64,000 nucleotides of DNA from Mycoavidus cysteinexigens (GCF_003966915.1 NZ_AP018150.1:124001-188000), one strand, 5' to 3'. Shown: positions 46,101 to 54,250, counted from the stretch's first letter. Notes: a model not told the origin generated them from the sequence alone. Program-made: numbers and translations.

Positions 46101-48315
46101 AGGCCAGAGCACGTTGTCCGAAGTCGCTATACTCGCCTTGATAGGTGCTTTACAGGATCAAGATAAGGATGTCAGGGATGCGGCAGCCCGTGTGTTAAGA
46201 GGCCAGAGTACGTTATCCGAAGCTGCCGTGCGGGCTTTGATAGGTGCTTTACAGGATCAAGATAAGGATGTCAGGGATGCGGCAGCCCGTGTGTTAAGAG
46301 GCCAGAGTACGTTATCCGAAGCTGCCGTGCGGGCTTTGATAGGTGCTTTACAGGATCAAGATAAGGATGTCAGGGATGCGGCAGCCAGTGCGTTAGGAGG
46401 CCAGAATACGTTGTCCGAAGCCGCCGTGCTGGCCTTGATCGGTGCTTTACAGAATCAGGATAAGGTTGTCAGGTCTGCGGCAGCCTGGATGTTAGGAAGC
46501 CGTACGTTGTCCGAAGCCGCTGTGCAGGCCTTGACCGGTGCTTTAAAGTCTCAAGATAAGGATGTCAGGGGTGCGGCAGCCCGTGCGTTAGGAGGCCGGA
46601 GCACGTTGTCCGAAGCCGCTATACTGGCCTTGATCGGTGCTTTACAGGATCAGGATAAGGATGTCAGGGATGCGGCAGTCCGTGCATTAGGAGGCCAGAG
46701 CACGTTGTCCGAAGCCGCTATACTGGCCTTGATCGGTGCTTTACAGGATCAAGATAAGGGTGTCATGTCTGCGGCAGCCAGTGCGTTAGGAAGTCAGAGT
46801 ACGTTGTCCGAAGCCACTATGTTGGCCTTGATCGGTGTTGTACAGGATCAAAATTCGAATGTCAGATCTGCGGCAGTCCATGCGTTAAGAGGCCTGCGTG
46901 CGTTGTCCGCCGCCGCCGTTCAGGCCTTAATCGGTGCTGTACAGGATCAAAATAAGGATATCAGGTCTGCGGCAGCCTGGGCATTAGGAGGCCGGAGCAC
47001 GTTATCGGAAGCCGCTATGCGGGCCTTGATCGGTACTTTACAGGATCAAGATAAGGATGTCAGGTCTGCGGCAGCCGGTTCGTTAGGAAATCGGAGTACG
47101 TTGTCCGGAGCCGCTATGCAGGCCTTGATCGGTGTTGTTATACGGGATCAAGATAATGGTGTCAGGTCTGCGGCAGCCAGTGCGTTAAGAAGCCAGAGTA
47201 CGTTGTCCGACGACGCCGCGCTGGCCTTGATCGGTGCTTTACAGAATAAAGTTAAGGATGTCAGGGGTGCGGCAGCCCGTGCGATAGGAGGCCGGAGCAC
47301 GTTGTCCGAAGCCGCTATACTGGCCTTGATCGGTGCTTTACAGGATCAGGATAAGGATGTCAGGTCTGCGGCAGCCCGTGCATTAGGAGGCCAGAGCACG
47401 TTGTCCGAAGCCGCTATACTGGCCTTGATCGGTGCTTTACAGGATCAAGATTCGTATGTCAGGTCTATGGCAGCCCATGCGTTAAGAGGCCAGAGTGTGC
47501 TGTCCGCCGCCGCCGTGCTGGCCTTGAACGACGCTTTACAGGATCAAGATTCGTATGTCAGGTCTGCGGCAGCCTGTGCGTTAGGAGGCAAGAGCACGTT
47601 GTCCGACAACGCCGTGCTGGTCTTAATCGATGCTTTAAAAAATCAAGATAAGAATGTAAGGGATGTGGCCGCAAAGGCTTTAAAAGAGCAGCAATCACTG
47701 CCTGCTAAGGCAATCCAGGCTTTGATTACCGGGTTGAAAGATAGAGACAAGAGCGTCAGGGACACTGCAGTTGGAATTTTAGATCTGCATATTGACCAAA
47801 TTTATCTTATATTTGCAAGCTTGGTATCTGAACAAATACAAACTCTTTATGCTAAATTCTTATTCCCACGGAGTGGGAAGCAGATGATGTTCCTGTATGT
47901 TCAAGGCAATAAACTATATTTTCATACAAAAAGTGGTTTAAATCACATAGAGCTTGCATCACCAGAAAAAATGAATATTGTGATTGATGCTTTTAAAGCA
48001 GTAAGAAACAATCCTGATCTCATCCATTTTCAAGAATCAATTTCAATAAATACGGCTGGATCTTCTGGAGAAATGACTAATGAATCGGATACAAACCGGA
48101 CGTTTAGCTCAAATAATCCGAATCCGCCGCAAAGCAAATCGAGCCTGGATGATGTAGTACCGATTCCGGATTCATTCGCTTTGATTGATAATGCAATCGA
48201 GCGTAATATTGTACAGGGGCATGTCTCTGATTCGGATGAAAGCTATATTCTTGATGAAGACTCTTTGTTGGAAAGTGAGTCAGAGTCGGCGGATTTTTCT
48301 GAGGAAGAAGAGTGA
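43138..48315 (+). CDS. NACHT-HEAT NLR-like protein D (intact)
   Basis: The 1725-aa protein is the intact paralogue of gene A. TPR-like helices (about 25-105) are followed by the shared motif INAPVQGKNNTVNVHYY (204-220), the LYQHYQLSNLSIQRVSG and CYINLAIVESQAQ module (about 240-285), and a NACHT ATPase with GRAGIGKTT (338), LFILDGLDEVVD (417) and VVITSRPAG (449). A helical region with YHFLHLTFQEFFAAKYL (about 650) comes next, then about 21-22 HEAT repeats of 33 residues (about 855-1540). The cap has LFPRSGKQMMFLYVQ, and the tail is very acidic (ESESESADFSEEEE). An AAGGAAAACG leader precedes the ATG. It probably oligomerises on ATP binding after HEAT-mediated sensing, by analogy with other NACHT proteins. 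Confidence 0.88.
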   Translation: MLTPINGMLSRSRPVAPGQLPVQTPQQMLQQAEQYIAVADGYKKSGQVDEAEKLYQAAQKLFEEEAEKLSLDPQSGKIIESIYLNYGLLLNEQGRRTEAETLEQKRQQLSERYRLNNAGFSKKRPVEGGSSSLPLNKKPHPVAIERLAGVDASLFSYPKAKLEALQESSAEAQTFSFTPILTDSAGTDYVGVETLVQSCHGTINAPVQGKNNTVNVHYYSPVSEARQPHTVSLDRLRNALYQHYQLSNLSIQRVSGETASLEDCYINLAIVESQAQREKDKKELEKQAATFERLPSSERQRLEATNPNKMIALEKLFDSQKLLDGSEGVPKRILIQGRAGIGKTTLCKKLVYEYHENGFWQDRFESVLWVPLRQLKTHAPKRVEDLLCTQYFAGYESSQAQALSKVFYTHQDKTLFILDGLDEVVDELHESHSLSRFLKELLTQTHVVITSRPAGVNASLFSHLDLELETVGFSPDNVQAYIKKFAPESNQAAIERFIHCTPMIQGLVNIPIQLDALCYSWDKLPNELSSVTMASLYEAMVSKLWWKDGERLEKGPKDKPFMSSTLRSLPKARVEKVMASEIYYLGYLAFKGLETGKIEFSSEELDQYQTELENQPSLKPTLPDDFTINLKKTSFLHTFDAERLEADRYYHFLHLTFQEFFAAKYLVRHLQAYAEINTNSGLAKSAYTNLGLMFSQAQLEIFIAIHKYNPRYEIMWWMVAGLLKGDVLQYFFDRLEKEPLDLIGIRHQQVMMGCLNEARPELKEKPEIVEKLETRLKQHFDLEIQLVGQSQLGRHRLFPEHLLITTLNSDKDKDEIIKILRARPNLSANAIHALLEIALKDRSGDARKTAARILDEQKTLSTTNILQTLIGACQDQDKHVRSAAARALGSQSTLSDAALRALSNALQDQDSYVRSAAARALGGLSTLSEVAVLALSSALQDQDKDVRDAAAYALGGRSTLSEAAILALIGALQDQDKDVRDAAARALGGQSTLSEVAILALIGALQDQDKDVRDAAARVLRGQSTLSEAAVRALIGALQDQDKDVRDAAARVLRGQSTLSEAAVRALIGALQDQDKDVRDAAASALGGQNTLSEAAVLALIGALQNQDKVVRSAAAWMLGSRTLSEAAVQALTGALKSQDKDVRGAAARALGGRSTLSEAAILALIGALQDQDKDVRDAAVRALGGQSTLSEAAILALIGALQDQDKGVMSAAASALGSQSTLSEATMLALIGVVQDQNSNVRSAAVHALRGLRALSAAAVQALIGAVQDQNKDIRSAAAWALGGRSTLSEAAMRALIGTLQDQDKDVRSAAAGSLGNRSTLSGAAMQALIGVVIRDQDNGVRSAAASALRSQSTLSDDAALALIGALQNKVKDVRGAAARAIGGRSTLSEAAILALIGALQDQDKDVRSAAARALGGQSTLSEAAILALIGALQDQDSYVRSMAAHALRGQSVLSAAAVLALNDALQDQDSYVRSAAACALGGKSTLSDNAVLVLIDALKNQDKNVRDVAAKALKEQQSLPAKAIQALITGLKDRDKSVRDTAVGILDLHIDQIYLIFASLVSEQIQTLYAKFLFPRSGKQMMFLYVQGNKLYFHTKSGLNHIELASPEKMNIVIDAFKAVRNNPDLIHFQESISINTAGSSGEMTNESDTNRTFSSNNPNPPQSKSSLDDVVPIPDSFALIDNAIERNIVQGHVSDSDESYILDEDSLLESESESADFSEEEE
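45736..47790 (+). repeat. Array of 99-bp HEAT-coding repeats in gene D
   Basis: About 21 units of 99 bp encode IGALQDQDKDVRDAAARAL-type repeats. Two adjacent units (about 46150-46248 and 46249-46347) look identical, which points to a very recent duplication. Two units differ by one codon in length. Confidence 0.9.
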
Positions 48316-48346
48316 GAATATAATCGAGAGTCGGGTATTAACAAGG

Positions 48347-48381
48347 CGTAGCGCAAGGTCCTCGAAGGTTTTTGCGCTACG
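48347..48381 (+). terminator. Hairpin after gene D
   Basis: CGTAGCGCAA and TTGCGCTACG form a perfect 10-bp stem with a 15-nt loop, 31 nt after the gene D stop. No T-run follows, so factor-independent termination is uncertain. The rest of 48316-48550 holds nothing recognisable. Confidence 0.55.
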
Positions 48382-48550
48382 GCATCACTGTTCGATTTAA
48401 CATAACCGTTCATTCTTGACCGTTTTATGTAGCAGCTAGATAGTAATGTCTGATTTTAGCCATTTAGCCAAATAGTGTGCGCAAATAACGTATGAATATC
48501 AAGATGAACCAACTAAAAAATTTGTGTAATTTCTGTGTAATCGTGCGTAG

Positions 48551-50244
48551 AGGGTGTCGCAAAAGCCAAGTTCACCATTCATTTTAGAGCGCAAACGAAT
48601 TAGTACGACATAAAAAGTAAGATCGTGTTGGCGTATTAATAGCAAACTTGTGTGCGGCGTAAGTTATCTAAAAAACAATAAATGGTTGCAAGCAATAGCC
48701 TTCCCCATAGCAAGGCAACTGCTTTGGATAGATTGTAGGCGAGGATATGCAGCGCAAATTCGCGTTTAACTGCTTGTAACCCTTGTCGGCGAAAGCGGTC
48801 TAGACCACACCTACGCAAAGCACTAAATACCGGCTCGACCATAACTTTACGCTGGCTAAGGATACGGCGCGCTTGCGGATGCTGCATCACTATTCTGAGT
48901 GCATCTCGTGCTTCATCTTCAGGGTAGCGTTCAATGCGCCGTCCTACTGCTGATTTCGTGCAGCGCGTGCGTAAAGCACAACCCTCGCATGAGGTAATTG
49001 CATAAATGCGGCGTGCCCGCGTTAGTGCTGTCGGCTTGGTTTGTGTTATCACATGCAAATCCTGGCCTGCGGGGCAACGATAGGTATCCTGGATAGCATC
49101 ATATTGAAATTGTCCCTTACGAAACTTTTTCTCCCCTTTAACTTCTTCGGAGGACTTATCTGGCGAGCATAATAAGCTGATCTCTCGATCCAAAGTACAT
49201 TGGATAACCGTATTATCGAAATACCCTGCATCGAGCAGCAGTTCTGCTGCATGCTGCCCTGTAGTGCGTTTGCTTTGTTCAAGCATTGTAGCCATGACTC
49301 GGGTTTCACTTGAGGCATGCAGCGCATGTGCAACCACAATGCGATCTTCATTAGCAAGCACCGATGGTTTATAGGAAGCTGCAAAGCCACGGCCTCGCTT
49401 TAAACGCTGTACCACCGCTTCAGGCTCTTGGGCACTGATAAACACTTCGCCTTTACCATTATGGATTTTACGGGCGGCTAGGCGTTCATCAAACAGTGCC
49501 TGGCATTGCCTGGCTTTCTCTAGCTCCTTTTGTCCAACTTTACTATCTGGCGCCTTCTCAAGTGCCTGGTGTGCCTTGATTACACGTTCACGCACCGCTT
49601 CTTCTTTCAATAATTTATAGTGTGAACACGGTGCTTCAATGATCGTTCCATCACCCGCTAAACGCTTTCCATTTGAGTGGCTCGCTTTCAAGATCGATCC
49701 TGTCAAGGACTCAAAAAAACCCTGTGTGAGTGACTCTTCATGCATCACGATGAAACGCCCGATATTGGCGTGATCTGGCGTAATTCCGCCCGCAACCCAC
49801 ATACATCCCAAATCGAGTCGCGCGAGCTTCTCTAAATCTCGCAATGAGCTCACTCCTTGCATCACCCCATACAGAATCAAACCCATCATATAACGTGGAC
49901 TATACGGAGCACGCCCCGTCGCAGCATATCTCTGTTCAAAAGGCTCCCAGTCCTGGGCATCCAGTAACTGCGATACGATCAAGGGTATGCGCTGATTGGC
50001 GTGCTTTAAATAATCTTCTAGTCGCATACTACCAAGGTAAATCTCTCGCGCACCGCATGCTACAAACCGGCGGCCCGTCTTCACCGACGTTTGTAATTTC
50101 ACTCCTTTTGATGCAGCAGGGTACCCCTTCAAATAAATCAAACTGCTTATTATCAGCAAAAGGTATTTTGCGCGATGTGCTCATCTTTATTGGATTAACT
50201 TAGAAAATTAAATTCTAACGCTCGAGAAGCTTTCGCGACACCCT
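48551..50244 (-). mobile_element. IS1182-type insertion sequence
   Basis: The terminal inverted repeats AGGGTGTCGC.AAAGC at 48551 and 50244 flank one transposase gene. No certain target-site duplication is visible; the outer flanks read GTAG and CCCTAG. Confidence 0.8.
48636..50159 (-). CDS. IS1182-family transposase, 5' frameshifted
   Basis: The DDE transposase keeps its catalytic residues: LAGDGTIIEAP, LLLDAGYFD and VEPVFSALRR, plus the cysteine-rich CEGCALRTRC segment usual in this family. The likely original start is an ATG at the complement of 50182-50184 (MSTSRKIPFADNKQFDLFEG), but a one-base change in the GGGGTACCC run (50119-50127) moves that N-terminus out of frame. The main frame could restart at MRLEDYLKHANQRIP (complement of 50027), losing about 50 residues. 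The element is therefore probably inactive or weakly active. Confidence 0.85.
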   Translation of the reverse strand: MLIISSLIYLKGYPAASKGVKLQTSVKTGRRFVACGAREIYLGSMRLEDYLKHANQRIPLIVSQLLDAQDWEPFEQRYAATGRAPYSPRYMMGLILYGVMQGVSSLRDLEKLARLDLGCMWVAGGITPDHANIGRFIVMHEESLTQGFFESLTGSILKASHSNGKRLAGDGTIIEAPCSHYKLLKEEAVRERVIKAHQALEKAPDSKVGQKELEKARQCQALFDERLAARKIHNGKGEVFISAQEPEAVVQRLKRGRGFAASYKPSVLANEDRIVVAHALHASSETRVMATMLEQSKRTTGQHAAELLLDAGYFDNTVIQCTLDREISLLCSPDKSSEEVKGEKKFRKGQFQYDAIQDTYRCPAGQDLHVITQTKPTALTRARRIYAITSCEGCALRTRCTKSAVGRRIERYPEDEARDALRIVMQHPQARRILSQRKVMVEPVFSALRRCGLDRFRRQGLQAVKREFALHILAYNLSKAVALLWGRLLLATIYCFLDNLRRTQVCY

Positions 50245-50688
50245 CCCTAGAAAATTACACAAAAATTAAGAATTACATAGAATATCAAGTAATGCATTAC
50301 TCAGCGAAATCCCTTATAAACAGACCTTTTTAGAAGAGTTAGGCATTTTCCAGAGTAGATTATCCGATTACTTTTAATCCGTAGGCTACTGATTTAAGCT
50401 CAAATTAAATGAATGGCGCTCTTGGTTTCGCGAGCAATACGCGCGGGCGCGAGCGCGCGTTATTATACACGAGCGGATGAAATTATGGATATTACCTGCC
50501 ACCGCATAAGATATTCAAATCGACGATAACGTAATGAACAGTTTTCAACAGTTTTTAAACGTCCGCCAATGCCCATCAGTGCACTGGCTGGTCAGCGCTT
50601 GCTCAAATACATCAAGCAGCATCTGAACAGCGCAAGTGGCAGTTGCTAAATCCAAATACGAACATGTTCACACAGTACTTCTTTGAGA
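50245..50688. other. Gene-free stretch with a GC-rich inverted repeat
   Basis: No gene is visible. ACGCGCG and CGCGCGT (50439-50445 and 50454-50460) form a GC-rich hairpin in otherwise A/T-rich DNA, downstream of the replication gene chain. It could be a terminator or, as in P4-like satellites, part of a replication origin; neither is shown. Confidence 0.4.
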
Positions 50689-51138
50689 TCATTCCACTCG
50701 ATTTTTCCGCACGAGAGCGGCTGCCAGCCTGTCACGAAAATAGTGCAAGTCAGGTTGCAGAGTACTCATCGGCTGCCGCTTAATACAACGTAATATTTTG
50801 TTCAACCTACTGCTATCCCATTGTTCTAAGGTTGCAAGTTTATTCACTACTTCATATAAATCGCGCTGCCACTGCTGTAATTGCTCTGGCGTGACCATTG
50901 GCATCCGCATGAAAGGCGCGCCGCTATCATAATCAATCGGCCAGCCATTGCTCGTGGCTAAATCACCTCCGGTATGACTTGACTTTAGATAGTCCATAAT
51001 CCCTTTTTTATAGGCCGCCAGTAGCGGACGAAAACCCGCAACCACGCTTTGCGGTCCGATTATTTTCAGGCGCTCTCCATTAAGGGAAACAAATACACCC
51101 GCACTTTGACATTGGTTCAAAATTTGGAAGGCTGTCAT
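50689..51138 (-). CDS. TubC N-terminal docking domain-like protein
   Basis: A 149-aa protein. Residues about 4-50 (ILNQCQSAGVFVSLNGERLKI, quoted for its core ILNQCQSAGVFV) resemble the TubC_N docking-domain fold, which also turns up as a small protein in primase-containing mobile elements. The remainder is not recognised. It overlaps the upstream ATPase gene by 4 nt and ends the minus-strand replication chain, so it is probably translationally coupled to it. The role is unknown. Confidence 0.6.
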   Translation of the reverse strand: MTAFQILNQCQSAGVFVSLNGERLKIIGPQSVVAGFRPLLAAYKKGIMDYLKSSHTGGDLATSNGWPIDYDSGAPFMRMPMVTPEQLQQWQRDLYEVVNKLATLEQWDSSRLNKILRCIKRQPMSTLQPDLHYFRDRLAAALVRKNRVE

Positions 51139-52667
51139 AATTCTTCCTCCACAAAGTCTTCTCGCTGCTCTATTTCTCCTTTTTTATTCGAAACATCGAA
51201 ACACCCTTGATATAACGTCGGATAATGTGTTTCATTTAGCGGGTTTGTTTCGAAACACTCACCCCCATCAAAAACATCTAAACCCGTACTGGCATTGATT
51301 TGTTTCGTTGTTTCGCTTGTACAGGGAGGTACAGAGAGATAACGAGAGAAGGCATCTGAGAACTGGCTTGCCTCAAATCCTTTTTTGTTTTCATAGCCAA
51401 TACGTAGTTGCTTACTAGCAATGTCATATTCACGCAACCTGTTTGCCAATTGCCGAAGTGTCATCGGTTTTCCTCGATTCCACGTTACCCAGGGTTTTTC
51501 TTCATCATCGCATAGGGTAGCGAGTAGATCTGCACAGAAGAGGCGAGCTACTCGCTTAGTTTCAAATACATCTGGAATATCCGCCAGTAATTCCGAACCC
51601 GTGCTTTGTCCCTGCTCAGATTCTCCAGAAAGACGTAGCGCGGCTTCACGGGCAAGAATAGGCCACTTGCCACCGGCCACATCAGCAATCGCTAGTAATG
51701 GCTCCCAATTGTCTTGGGCACGATCATGGAGTGTATTGGGTAAAAGTGGGCGGGCTTGTTTAACTGCATTGAATTGATCTGAACTCCAGCGGGCTAGCTT
51801 CGCTGCAAGCACATCGAATAAATCAGGGGCTGCATAACGCAGCTTGTCGATCTGCTCAGAGGGAAGTTTGCGCCGTAGCTCCAATGGAATGGATCGATCC
51901 ATCAAGGTATCGGCCAAATGCCCAATACCCGCAATGGCTTTTGCCCCCCACACAAAGAATAGTTTTGGCATATGGTCCTCGCCGACAGTACGGACCACAT
52001 AAGCGCTCTCTCGTGTGTGACCACAGTTCAGTAAACCACGCAGTTCTTCATTCTCTTTCATAAAAGCATCTGCTTCGTCGATAAGCAAAGTGGGCCGCCA
52101 TAGCTCCACGGCCCTAAATAACGCGGCGGGCGTGATATTGCTTGCGGTGAGCGCTTGCTTGGCGAGTTTGCCGATTAAGAACAGTAATTGTGATTTGCCG
52201 CATCTTTTCTCAGGCGCGGTAATGACGGCAATCGGAGCGACATTGATCACGTCCATAAACCAAGTCATGGCGATCCATAGCGTGGCAGCATAGGCTGTTT
52301 CGGGCGGACAGATAATGAAACGCCGTAACGCACTTTCAATTTCTGACAACAGTTGCACGCCATCGACCGGTTCAGGCCAGGGCTCCACTACTTTAAGGGG
52401 CCCAGATTCATCGTTTTTGGCTTCTTTGCGCTTCGCAGAAACGGCCTTATCTAGCGTTATTTCTCGAATGTTTAGACGCTTCGCTTCGTCTTTTCTGATG
52501 CGATCATATTCAATCGACGACAAAGCGGCTAATCTCGTAATAGCGTGTTCATCGGTTTCTGATCCAGGCTCAATTTGGCTTAGATCAGCAGGTGCTACTG
52601 CCGCTTCAATTGCCGCACGCACGGTTGCTAGACCGGCAGACTGATGTAAATCATTAAAATCAGTCAT
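51135..52667 (-). CDS. DUF3631 domain ATPase (element replication helicase/primase partner)
   Basis: The 510-aa protein has a P-loop ATPase core: ITAPEKRCGKSQLL (Walker A, about residue 147), PTLLIDEADAFM (Walker B, about 193) and LADTLMDRSIPLEL (about 248), followed by a C-terminal DUF3631-type region. Such proteins accompany primases in satellites and integrative elements and probably act in element replication. It overlaps both neighbours by 4 nt, which suggests tight translational coupling. Confidence 0.8.
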   Translation of the reverse strand: MTDFNDLHQSAGLATVRAAIEAAVAPADLSQIEPGSETDEHAITRLAALSSIEYDRIRKDEAKRLNIREITLDKAVSAKRKEAKNDESGPLKVVEPWPEPVDGVQLLSEIESALRRFIICPPETAYAATLWIAMTWFMDVINVAPIAVITAPEKRCGKSQLLFLIGKLAKQALTASNITPAALFRAVELWRPTLLIDEADAFMKENEELRGLLNCGHTRESAYVVRTVGEDHMPKLFFVWGAKAIAGIGHLADTLMDRSIPLELRRKLPSEQIDKLRYAAPDLFDVLAAKLARWSSDQFNAVKQARPLLPNTLHDRAQDNWEPLLAIADVAGGKWPILAREAALRLSGESEQGQSTGSELLADIPDVFETKRVARLFCADLLATLCDDEEKPWVTWNRGKPMTLRQLANRLREYDIASKQLRIGYENKKGFEASQFSDAFSRYLSVPPCTSETTKQINASTGLDVFDGGECFETNPLNETHYPTLYQGCFDVSNKKGEIEQREDFVEEEL

Positions 52668-53575
52668 CCTAGTTTCTCCGGCATAGCCAGCCGAGCGCCT
52701 ACCTGATGCGCGGCTAACTTTGCTTTAGTGGCTCCAGGATTTCCAGGTGTTTCAAAATCATTGTCTGCGCAGATGACGAACTGCGCATCTGGAAACTTTA
52801 ATTTGAGTGTATTTGCCACCGCGAGTAAATTGCCCGCATCGAACGCAACAGCTACGGGATAACGAGTGGCCTCGTAAACGCTAGCCCCCGTTGCATAGCC
52901 CTCTGCGATGCAGAGCAAGTTGCTCACTGGCTCACCTATCCAATGAAAGCTACCGGATTTTTTACCGCCGGACAAAAAGCGTTTTTCGCCGTCTTTGTTG
53001 ATAAACGCTAGCGTGGTTAGCACTCCATGCGCATCGTATGCCGGAATGATGAGTGCGCCATCGCACGCCATGTTGCCGATCGTCAATTGACCGCGATAGC
53101 ATCGCAAGCCATGGGCTTTCACGCCTTTAAGTGCTAGATAGGGATGCGTGTCGGAAGCAAGTTCGGCTTTTGTCCAAATATCGACAGCCCGTTTGGCGGC
53201 GGCACATTGCTTTGCGGCAAGCTTCCGTTCAACTTCGGCTGATCGCTCACGTTTCGCACAGTGGCGTCCCGCATTGAGCGGAGGCGTCAAAGCCATACGA
53301 TGCTGGCACCGATCAAAGCCGCACCGTTGCGCTTCATGAAAAAGCGTAGCAAAGCGGATACCGCCTGGCTTAATCGATTTCCATACAGCACGCGCCGCTT
53401 CTTTCTTGTAGGAGGGGGCTGACTGGCTCCAACGGTCGAATAACTCAAAACCGTTCTCTCCTAACCCAGCCTTAAGCGCCATCCCGATCCTAACCCACAA
53501 CTCTCGATCATCCGCAGGGATAAACGATAAAGCAGCTTTAGCACGTGCCGCATCATTGAAATATACGTCGATCAT
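52664..53575 (-). CDS. PriCT_2 / Toprim-domain primase-like protein
   Basis: The 303-aa protein begins with a PriCT_2-like segment (ALSFIPADDRELWVRIGMAL and AARAVWKSIKPGGI, about 13-78). It has a C-terminal Toprim-like fold with CIAEGYATGASVYEAT (about 222) and FVICADNDF (about 268), the acidic metal-binding residues. It lacks the zinc-binding primase core of large P4 alpha proteins, so it is a partial primase whose partner is the adjacent ATPase. It overlaps both neighbours by 4 nt. Confidence 0.8.
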   Translation of the reverse strand: MIDVYFNDAARAKAALSFIPADDRELWVRIGMALKAGLGENGFELFDRWSQSAPSYKKEAARAVWKSIKPGGIRFATLFHEAQRCGFDRCQHRMALTPPLNAGRHCAKRERSAEVERKLAAKQCAAAKRAVDIWTKAELASDTHPYLALKGVKAHGLRCYRGQLTIGNMACDGALIIPAYDAHGVLTTLAFINKDGEKRFLSGGKKSGSFHWIGEPVSNLLCIAEGYATGASVYEATRYPVAVAFDAGNLLAVANTLKLKFPDAQFVICADNDFETPGNPGATKAKLAAHQVGARLAMPEKLG

Positions 53576-53919
53576 TTAAGTGCCTCATCGATATTTGCAA
53601 CCACCTGTGCACGGTAATTGATTGGATCACATAGAAATTCATGAATAGCGGCAGCAGTCCATACCGTACAACGGTTGCTTATACGGATGGGCGCAGGCGC
53701 TTTGCCGGCTTTTACTAGCTTGCGCCATGTCTCGCGGCTGAACAGCAAAAATGGTCCAATTTGTCCAAAACGGAACAAACCGACCATTGGCAAACTTAAA
53801 CTCGAGGGGTGCTCAATCGAATGTCCGGCAACGATGCGAGCAGGCTGCCGTTTAGGTTCTAAGCTTGGCGAATCCTCTTGGGAATATTTTGCATTGCCAG
53901 ATAGCCTTCTATTTTTCAT
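53572..53919 (-). CDS. Small DNA-binding-like protein of the island
   Basis: A 115-aa protein. Residues about 60-100 (LLFSRETWRKLVKAGKAP and TVWTAAAIHEFL) fit a small winged-helix, AlpA/excisionase-like fold. The basic N-terminus is probably disordered. It lies between alpA (11 nt overlap) and the primase-like gene (4 nt overlap). A regulator or excisionase role is plausible but inferred. Confidence 0.55.
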   Translation of the reverse strand: MKNRRLSGNAKYSQEDSPSLEPKRQPARIVAGHSIEHPSSLSLPMVGLFRFGQIGPFLLFSRETWRKLVKAGKAPAPIRISNRCTVWTAAAIHEFLCDPINYRAQVVANIDEALK

Positions 53920-54130
53920 GGCTTACCTCTACGCTGCGGCTAACGTCGATACGCTGCTGTACCCAGGTAATGATTTCTGATTCGATCCAACGCACAGCTA
54001 CACGGCCGATTTTTACTGGCTTCGGAAATTCGCCGCGCTTAATACGGTCATATAATGCTGAGCGCTTCATGCCCGTAATTTGGCAAACTCTCCATCGTGG
54101 AATAAGAATAGGGACGGCTTGGTCAGCCAT
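53909..54130 (-). CDS. alpA: AlpA family transcriptional regulator
   Basis: The 73-aa protein has the AlpA pattern: RVCQITGMKRSALYDRIKRGEFPKPVKIG followed by VRWIESEIITWVQQR, a MerR-like winged helix. The core TGMKRSALYDRI is diagnostic. AlpA proteins activate integrase genes or act as excisionases in P4-like elements. A strong GGAGGTGAAGC ribosome-binding site precedes its ATG. It heads the replication gene chain. Confidence 0.88.
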   Translation of the reverse strand: MADQAVPILIPRWRVCQITGMKRSALYDRIKRGEFPKPVKIGRVAVRWIESEIITWVQQRIDVSRSVEVSHEK

Positions 54131-54188
54131 GCTTCACCTCCATTAAGTTAGGTGCGCGCCGGAATGGCGCGGCATGGCTGTATTTAAA

Positions 54189-54250
54189 CGGTATTGCAAA
54201 CTGACGGGGAAACCCGTCTTATCGTCGCTAAGTCTCGTCAGTCAATACCG
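54189..54250. ncRNA. Possible structured regulatory RNA upstream of alpA
   Basis: CGGTATTG (54189-54196) pairs with CAATACCG (54243-54250). Inside, GACGGG-GAAA-CCCGTC (54203-54218) forms a tight hairpin, and ACTGACG (54200-54206) can instead pair with CGTCAGT (54236-54242), so two folds compete. In P4-like satellites the corresponding region makes a short immunity RNA. Strand and expression are unknown. Confidence 0.45.
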
